From assembly GCA_934359535.1 (NCBI GenBank), contig CAKRLN010000065.1, positions 1-10,901 on the forward strand: DNA of 10,901 bases, written 5' to 3'. Below, one piece after another: positions 6,770-10,901 of the stretch (positions are counted from its first letter, which is position 1; every line of letters begins with the position of its first letter). The notes beneath the pieces were generated by a model. That model searched no databases. It saw nothing but the letters and a program-made list of their open reading frames with translations, and was not told the origin of the DNA. The translations under genes were made by a program, and so were the position numbers. The DNA is from an uncultured Lachnospiraceae bacterium. Its GTDB lineage: Bacteria > Bacillota > Clostridia > Lachnospirales > Lachnospiraceae.

Positions 6770-7285
6770 TTATTTGAGGAGGTTATCCATGAGATAGGCA
6801 TAAACCTCCTCATTTTCTTTCTTCCAGTTGTTGCAGATAGCCTCGGCCTGATCCTTGGTCTTTACGGAAAGCGTCAGGTCTACAATGGTATTGCCCTCGG
6901 ATTTGACCTGGCAGCGTACCGCGTAATCGTGGTTCGGAGTGCGGTAATAATCGGCAAGGACAGCATTTTCCCGCCGGAGTACCATTTTATTTTTTTCGAA
7001 ATACTTATAAATATCAGCTTCGATGGCATCCGTCAGCTTGTCTTTAAAAAAGCCAAGTGTCTCGCGTCCGGCTGCGGTGATCGTGTACTGGGTATTGGAA
7101 TGCGTCGATTCAGCGTGAATTAAATCAGTATCCACAAGATCGCCGATCACCTGCTGGACACGGAAATAATCGGTATATTCAAGCTCTAAAAAGAAATTGG
7201 AGATCTGTGTATTCGTCAGTGGAAATCCTGCTTTGTCGAGCATGTTTAAAATTGTCAGTTTGTAGATGGTAAATGGTTCTGCCAT
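6770..7285 (-). CDS. DUF4364 family protein (winged-helix, function unknown)
   Basis: A 171-residue protein that I recognise as DUF4364, widespread in Clostridia and uncharacterised. The N-terminal 75 residues look like a winged-helix domain: ILNMLDKAGFPLT (12-24), TNTQISNFF (24-32), a recognition-helix-like YFRVQQVIGDLVDTDLI (40-56), then a wing ending QYTITAAGRETL. The C-terminal half is a mixed alpha/beta region (DYAVRCQV, TIVDLTLSVKTKDQAEAIC) with no known motif. A strong AAGGAGG site (7294-7300) lies 8 nt before the ATG. It is the last gene of the malic enzyme / radical SAM unit, 22 bp after its neighbour. A DNA-binding or regulatory role is inferred from the fold only. Confidence 0.88.
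   Translation of the reverse strand: MAEPFTIYKLTILNMLDKAGFPLTNTQISNFFLELEYTDYFRVQQVIGDLVDTDLIHAESTHSNTQYTITAAGRETLGFFKDKLTDAIEADIYKYFEKNKMVLRRENAVLADYYRTPNHDYAVRCQVKSEGNTIVDLTLSVKTKDQAEAICNNWKKENEEVYAYLMDNLLK
6776..6820. terminator. Probable bidirectional terminator at the flavin reductase / DUF4364 convergence
   Basis: GAGGAGGTT (6776-6784) and AACCTCCTC (6803-6811) form a 9-bp GC-containing stem with an 18-nt loop, followed on the plus strand by ATTTTCTTTC. On the minus strand the stem is followed by AAATAATATTTTT. It lies inside the last codons of the DUF4364 gene, so the coding sequence doubles as the hairpin. The long loop makes it weaker than the terminator near 1530. Confidence 0.5.
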
Positions 7286-7307
7286 GAAAAAAACCTCCTT
7301 TTATGGC

Positions 7308-8276
7308 TTATGGCGTCTTTTCCTTGGAAAATGCGTATTTTCCCTGCCAGGTATTCCGCACAAGAAAGCGTTTCTGGATCGTATTTAAGACCCGTTTCTT
7401 ATCGGTGCTCCAGAGTGGTGCAAGAAGCAGCGCCCTCGGACCATCCCCGGTGATGCGGTGGATGACGATATCCTCTGGAAGCCGTTCGATGCAGTCAACG
7501 ATAAAGTCGCAGTATTCCTCAAGTGTAAAAAGAGGAAACGGTGCTGCTTCATACAAGGCTGCAAGCCCGGTTCCTTTTAAGATATGCAGAAGCTGGAGCT
7601 TTATGCCAGAGATCTTAGAATGCGCCAGATGGTCGATGGATGCAAGCATCATTTCCTTTGTCTCGCCCGGAAGTCCCAAGATCAGGTGGGCGGTCACCGG
7701 AATGTTTCTTGCGGTGAGCCGTTTTACGGCATCATCAAATTGTTCCACCGTTGTATGGGTATTTAACCGCTTTAAGGTCTCATTGTGGATCGTCTGAAGT
7801 CCAAGCTCGATCCAGACAGGCTTTTTCTTATTGAGCTCTGCCAAAAGCTCAAGCACCTCATCCGGGAGACAGTCGCTTCTTGTACCGATGGAAAGCGCAC
7901 AGACCTGTGGATGGGAGAGCGCCTCAGTATAGAGCGCGCGAAGTCTGGAAACCGGAGCATAGGTGTTGGTATAAGCCTGAAAATAGGCAATAAATTTTGT
8001 ACATCCGGTCTTTTTTTCGATGCGTTTTCTGGCATCCTCCAGCTGATCCGTAACCGAGAGTGTCCTGGAAGAAGCGAAATCTCCGGAGCCTCCGGCACTG
8101 CAAAAGGAGCAGCCCTTTGTAGAGAGTACACCATCGCGGTTCGGACAGGTCATTCCGCCGTCTAAGGAAAGCCGGTATACCTTTTCTCCAAAGGTCTGCT
8201 TCAAATAATAATTCAAGGAATAATACCGCTTATCACCCCAGAGATGAGAAGCGGTATCGTGTGTTTGAATACGCAT
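7308..8276 (-). CDS. TIGR01212 family radical SAM protein (YhcC-like)
   Basis: A 322-residue radical S-adenosylmethionine enzyme of the YhcC/TIGR01212 family, whose substrate is not established. The iron-sulfur cluster would be held by C44, C56 and C59 (CPNRDGVLSTKGCSFC), a longer spacing than the classic CxxxCxxC and normal for this family, which resembles the Elp3-like group. Other blocks: GDKRYYSLNYYLKQTFG (14-30), YFQAYTNTYAP, IGTRSDCLPDEVL, ELGLQTIHNETL, AHLILGLPGET and GIKLQLLHILKGT. It starts 4 bp after the malic enzyme stop and has no visible Shine-Dalgarno sequence, so translation is probably by coupling or re-initiation. The N-terminus carries about 12 residues ahead of the conserved GDKRY, so a slightly later start cannot be excluded, but no better ATG is present. 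Confidence 0.92.
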   Translation of the reverse strand: MRIQTHDTASHLWGDKRYYSLNYYLKQTFGEKVYRLSLDGGMTCPNRDGVLSTKGCSFCSAGGSGDFASSRTLSVTDQLEDARKRIEKKTGCTKFIAYFQAYTNTYAPVSRLRALYTEALSHPQVCALSIGTRSDCLPDEVLELLAELNKKKPVWIELGLQTIHNETLKRLNTHTTVEQFDDAVKRLTARNIPVTAHLILGLPGETKEMMLASIDHLAHSKISGIKLQLLHILKGTGLAALYEAAPFPLFTLEEYCDFIVDCIERLPEDIVIHRITGDGPRALLLAPLWSTDKKRVLNTIQKRFLVRNTWQGKYAFSKEKTP

Positions 8277-8280
8277 ATGA

Positions 8281-9432
8281 CTAACGGATGTGGGATTTTA
8301 CAGCCTCGCTTACGACCTCTGCAACGCGTGGATCAAAGGCCTCCGGCATAATAAAATCATCCTTTAATTCTTCATCAGACACGAGATGCGCAAGTGCTTC
8401 CGCAGCAGCAAGCTTCATTTCCTCTGTGATCTGGGTGGCATGTCCTTCGAGTGCTCCCTTGAAGATTCCAGGAAAAGCGATTACATTGTTGACCTGATTC
8501 GGGAAGTCACTGCGTCCGGTTCCGACAACCCTCGCACCGGCAGCCTTTGCAGCATCCGGCATGATTTCAGGAACCGGGTTTGCCATTGCAAATAAAATAG
8601 AATCTTTATTCATCGAAGCAACCATCTCAGGGGTTACGATATTTGGAGCAGAGACACCAACAAAGATATCTGCACCCTTTAAGGCATCTGCAAGTGTTCC
8701 CTTTGCATTGGAAAGGTTGGTAACCTCGGTCATTTTCTGCTGCATCCAGTTCAGTCCCGGATAATCCTTTCCGATGATTCCTTCGCGGTCGCACATTGTA
8801 ACATCCAAAAAGCCATAGGTTAAAAGCAGCTTTGTAATTGCAACTCCGGCAGAGCCAGCACCGTTTACAACCACCTTGCAGTTCTCCTTCTTCTTGCCAG
8901 TGACACGCAGGCCGTTGATAATGCCGGCGAGAACAACGATCGCAGTACCGTGCTGGTCATCGTGGAATACCGGAATGTCAAGGATTTCCTTTAAGCGTTC
9001 CTCAATCTCAAAGCATCTTGGAGCAGAAATATCTTCTAAATTGATACCGCCGAAGCCAGGGGCGATGTTTTTGACAGCGGCAATGATCTCCTCCGTATCC
9101 TGGGTGTCCAGACAGATCGGAACAGCATTGATATTCCCGAATTCCTTGAAGAGAACACATTTTCCCTCCATAACCGGCATTGCTGCATAAGGACCGATAT
9201 TTCCAAGACCAAGAACCGCACTTCCATCGGAAACAACCGCTACTGTGTTGGCCTTCCAGGTGTAGGTGTAGGCAGCAGATTTATCCTCTGCAATGACCTT
9301 GCATGGCTCTGCAACGCCTGGTGTATAAGCGATTGCAAGATCTTCACGGCTGTTTACCTTGGATTTTGCAATGGTTTCCAGTTTTCCATTCCATTCTCTG
9401 TGGCACTTTAAAGCTATCTCTTTTTTATCCAT
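8281..9432 (-). CDS. NAD(P)-dependent malic enzyme (oxaloacetate-decarboxylating malate dehydrogenase)
   Basis: Oxidatively decarboxylates malate to pyruvate and CO2, reducing NAD(P)+, in the cytoplasm. The 383-residue length matches the small bacterial malic enzymes without a phosphotransacetylase-like tail. Seen: catalytic Y36 in AYTPGVAEPC, catalytic K91 in MEGKCVLFK, metal ligands E133/D134 in NLEDI and D158 in FHDDQHGTAIV (156-165), the nucleotide-binding GAGSAG (191-196), and ANPVPEI (284-290). An acidic residue (D215, CDREG) at the end of the second Rossmann strand hints at NAD+ preference. Start choice: an upstream TTG at 9489 overlaps the predicted -35 box, while the ATG at 9432 has GGGAGA (9439-9444) 6 nt upstream. 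It leads a unit with the radical SAM and DUF4364 genes. Its pyruvate product also feeds DapA, but no direct link is shown. Confidence 0.95.
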   Translation of the reverse strand: MDKKEIALKCHREWNGKLETIAKSKVNSREDLAIAYTPGVAEPCKVIAEDKSAAYTYTWKANTVAVVSDGSAVLGLGNIGPYAAMPVMEGKCVLFKEFGNINAVPICLDTQDTEEIIAAVKNIAPGFGGINLEDISAPRCFEIEERLKEILDIPVFHDDQHGTAIVVLAGIINGLRVTGKKKENCKVVVNGAGSAGVAITKLLLTYGFLDVTMCDREGIIGKDYPGLNWMQQKMTEVTNLSNAKGTLADALKGADIFVGVSAPNIVTPEMVASMNKDSILFAMANPVPEIMPDAAKAAGARVVGTGRSDFPNQVNNVIAFPGIFKGALEGHATQITEEMKLAAAEALAHLVSDEELKDDFIMPEAFDPRVAEVVSEAVKSHIR

Positions 9433-9465
9433 AGTTGTTCTCCCATCTACTTTTTCAATAGCTTT

Positions 9466-9494
9466 ATGATACCATTTCAGGTTATACAAATCAA
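9466..9494 (-). promoter_or_regulatory. Predicted sigma-A promoter of the malic enzyme unit
   Basis: On the minus strand TTGATT (9494-9489) and TATCAT (9471-9466) are separated by exactly 17 bp. Transcription would start near 9459, giving a leader of about 27 nt that carries the GGGAGA ribosome binding site. The position rules out the longer TTG-initiated reading of the malic enzyme. Confidence 0.6.
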
Positions 9495-9500
9495 GAATTG

Positions 9501-9531
9501 AAAAAGCATCAAATAAACAGGAGGTTTATTT
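9501..9531 (-). terminator. Candidate weak terminator after the lipoprotein gene
   Basis: AAATAAAC (9511-9518) and GTTTATTT (9524-9531) form a perfect 8-bp stem with a 5-nt loop overlapping the lipoprotein stop codon. On the minus strand it is followed by GATGC and then five T (9505-9501). The stem is AT-rich and the T-run is offset by 5 nt, so termination may be inefficient and the malic enzyme unit could receive read-through. Confidence 0.4.
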
Positions 9532-10428
9532 ATTTGTGCTGTCAGCGTCAATTACGGACTGGATCTGCTTTAAAAGGGCATCATAGTTGTCTTTGTTATC
9601 AATTCCGCCAAGCATTGGTTCGCCTACAATATTTCCATTTCTGTCAACGAGTATAGTTGTTGGAAATGCCATGATCTCTGAGGCGTATTTCCCGGCTGCA
9701 CAAGAGGAGTCTATGGACAGATTACGGTATTTGACACCCTGGCTTTCAAGAACAGAGGCTGCCTCTTTGATAGCTGTCTTATTTCCATCGAAGGTCTCAG
9801 TGTTGATGCCAACGACTTCGCCACCCATTGATTTGATAGCATCATTTAATTCGTTAAGCTTGGATAACTCAGCGACACATGGCTTGCAGCCGGTAAACCA
9901 GAAATTGACAACGGTTACGGCATTGCCTGAAAACAGGCTGTTGTCTACCTTATTGCCATCAAAATCCGCACCGGAAAAATCATTGAATACAGATGATGCT
10001 TCTAAGCTGTTCTCCTGGCTGCTGTCGGATGATGGATTGGCATTTTCAAGCGCTGCAATCTGTTCCTCGATTTTTCGTATGGTTTCAATATCTTCATTGA
10101 GCGTTTTTTGCTCATCGTCTGTAAAGGAAGCCTTGTTTGATTCTACGATTCCGGCAAGATAATCAGCATAATTTCCGTTTGGATCGGCATCACTTTTATT
10201 CATCATGCCAAAAACCTTGTTCCACACATCCGCATGATCTGCAAAAAGCTGATTTTCCTGCTGATATAAATCATCAAGACTAGAGTCTGATCTGCTGGAG
10301 GCTTCTGTGCCGGCTTCGGTTTGTGTGTTCTTAGAATCTGTTTGGGAAGCCTGCTTCCCGCCACATGCGGTAAGTGATAATGCGATGCAGAGTGTAAAAA
10401 TAGCAATAAATGACAATTTGTTTTTCAT
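9526..10428 (-). CDS. TlpA/thioredoxin-like redoxin lipoprotein
   Basis: A 300-residue exported protein. Residues 1-22 form a lipoprotein signal peptide (positive MKNK, hydrophobic core, lipobox LTAC with C22 as the lipidation site). A Ser/Thr/Gln-rich linker (23-50) and a charged helical region (50-130) follow, then the thioredoxin fold (about 147-295) with the redox pair in FWFTGCKPC (C181, C184), a partner cysteine at C243 and the cis-proline P256 in AFPTTILVD. It is expected to act on thiols or peroxides at the outer face of the membrane; TlpA/ResA-like proteins reduce disulfides. Start choice: the ATG at 10428 has AAAGGAGA (10437-10444) 8 nt upstream and gives a clean signal peptide, unlike the longer reading from 10533. 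It lies 49 bp after the polyferredoxin gene, likely co-transcribed, suggesting that electrons pass across the membrane to this redoxin. Confidence 0.9.
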   Translation of the reverse strand: MKNKLSFIAIFTLCIALSLTACGGKQASQTDSKNTQTEAGTEASSRSDSSLDDLYQQENQLFADHADVWNKVFGMMNKSDADPNGNYADYLAGIVESNKASFTDDEQKTLNEDIETIRKIEEQIAALENANPSSDSSQENSLEASSVFNDFSGADFDGNKVDNSLFSGNAVTVVNFWFTGCKPCVAELSKLNELNDAIKSMGGEVVGINTETFDGNKTAIKEAASVLESQGVKYRNLSIDSSCAAGKYASEIMAFPTTILVDRNGNIVGEPMLGGIDNKDNYDALLKQIQSVIDADSTNK

Positions 10429-10477
10429 GAGTAAGTTCTCCTTTAAAAATAATAGTAAAATGTTAAAAGTTAAATTA

Positions 10478-10901
10478 TTAGCCGTTGTCTTTTTTCTGAC
10501 AAGATTTTCCCATAAACTGGTAGCTGACGGCATCCTTCGGACAGGTCTTTATGCAGGCTCCGCAGCGTATGCACTCAGGGTGATTGGGTGTCTGGCACAC
10601 ATCCACATCCATCTTACATGCCTTTGCGCATTGACCGCATCCGACACATTTGCTGCGGTCAACGGTGATCCTAAGAAGGCTGACCCTATTAAATAACGAG
10701 TAGATTGCTCCAAGCGGACAGATCCATTTACAGAAAGGCCTGTAAAATAAAATACTTAGCACAATCACTGCAATTAATATCATACATTTAAAAGAAAAAA
10801 GCTTGCCAAGAGCCGAACGGATAGCGGCATTTCCAATTGACAGCGGTATAGCACCCTCCAAAACACCCTGAGGACAGATGTATTTGCAGAAGAAGGGGTC
10901 T
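10478..10901 (-). CDS. Membrane-bound 4Fe-4S polyferredoxin (NapH/CcoG-like), N-terminus cut by the window edge
   Basis: The frame is open to the right edge; the visible 140 residues are the C-terminal part. A TTG at 10861 is not the true start, because the upstream codons read PFFCKYICPQG, a conserved CxxxCP motif. Order: first CxxxCP (visible residues 5-10), a linker, one hydrophobic membrane segment (about 35-53, MILIAVIVLSILF), second CxxxCP (FCKWICPLG), then two 4Fe-4S ferredoxin motifs, CVGCGQCAKAC (85-95) and CIRCGACIKTCP (110-121). This arrangement is typical of the NapH/MauN/CcoG-like membrane electron carriers that move electrons across the membrane. Next to a TlpA-like lipoprotein it probably supplies reducing power to an extracytoplasmic thiol partner; that link is inferred from position. 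Further genes of the unit may lie beyond the edge. Confidence 0.9.
   Translation of the reverse strand, partial: DPFFCKYICPQGVLEGAIPLSIGNAAIRSALGKLFSFKCMILIAVIVLSILFYRPFCKWICPLGAIYSLFNRVSLLRITVDRSKCVGCGQCAKACKMDVDVCQTPNHPECIRCGACIKTCPKDAVSYQFMGKSCQKKDNG

Noticed and set aside
7303..7797. 164-codon plus-strand open frame opposite the radical SAM gene
   Set aside because: It lies wholly antisense to a clearly conserved protein and shows no domain; it is a shadow of the codon bias on the other strand.
9433..9489. TTG-initiated extension of malic enzyme
   Set aside because: The TTG falls in the predicted -35 hexamer, and the extension has no malic enzyme homology that I recognise.
10429..10533. 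Longer N-terminus for the lipoprotein (start at 10533)
   Set aside because: It would overlap the end of the upstream polyferredoxin gene and bury the signal peptide; the ATG at 10428 has a strong ribosome binding site.

Overview
The window looks like a chromosomal segment of an anaerobic gut Firmicute, most likely of the family Lachnospiraceae. The signs are moderate G+C, strong AGGAGG-type ribosome binding sites, a DUF4364 protein, a CBS/DRTGG-containing Mn-dependent pyrophosphatase, a meso-diaminopimelate wall pathway and a TlpA-like lipoprotein paired with a polyferredoxin. This placement is inferred from gene content only. No rRNA, tRNA, CRISPR array, phage gene or transposase is visible.

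Layout. (1) 1-1470 (+): the 3' nine-tenths of a regulated family II inorganic pyrophosphatase, ending at a bidirectional hairpin terminator shared with (2) a convergent AraC-type regulator (1560-2393, -). (3) 2394-2737: a divergent promoter region that also holds a roughly 200-bp, highly structured element bracketed by a perfect 21-bp direct repeat, lying in the leader of (4) a cell-wall precursor operon, dapF-murE-dapA (2738-6097, +). DapA commits aspartate semialdehyde to the diaminopimelate branch, DapF makes meso-DAP, and the MurE-type ligase (with a DNPR specificity motif) would add it to the peptidoglycan stem peptide. (5) 6185-6748 (+): a flavin reductase-like protein, separated from dapA by overlapping, mutually exclusive hairpins. 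(6) 6770-9432 (-): a three-gene unit transcribed leftward, namely a malic enzyme, a TIGR01212/YhcC-type radical SAM protein and a DUF4364 winged-helix protein. (7) 9526-10901 (-): a thioredoxin-fold lipoprotein preceded by a membrane polyferredoxin that runs off the right edge, probably an extracytoplasmic thiol/electron-transfer module.

Most genes are ordinary metabolism. The most noteworthy material is non-coding. The dapF leader element (2499-2721) has a closing inverted repeat, several internal hairpins, a 16-codon leader ORF, and a 3' arm that can pair with either of two copies of the same sequence. A second set of competing hairpins straddles the dapA stop codon (6059-6156). The MurE-type ligase also departs from the family consensus at several usually conserved positions, which suggests a divergent paralogue.
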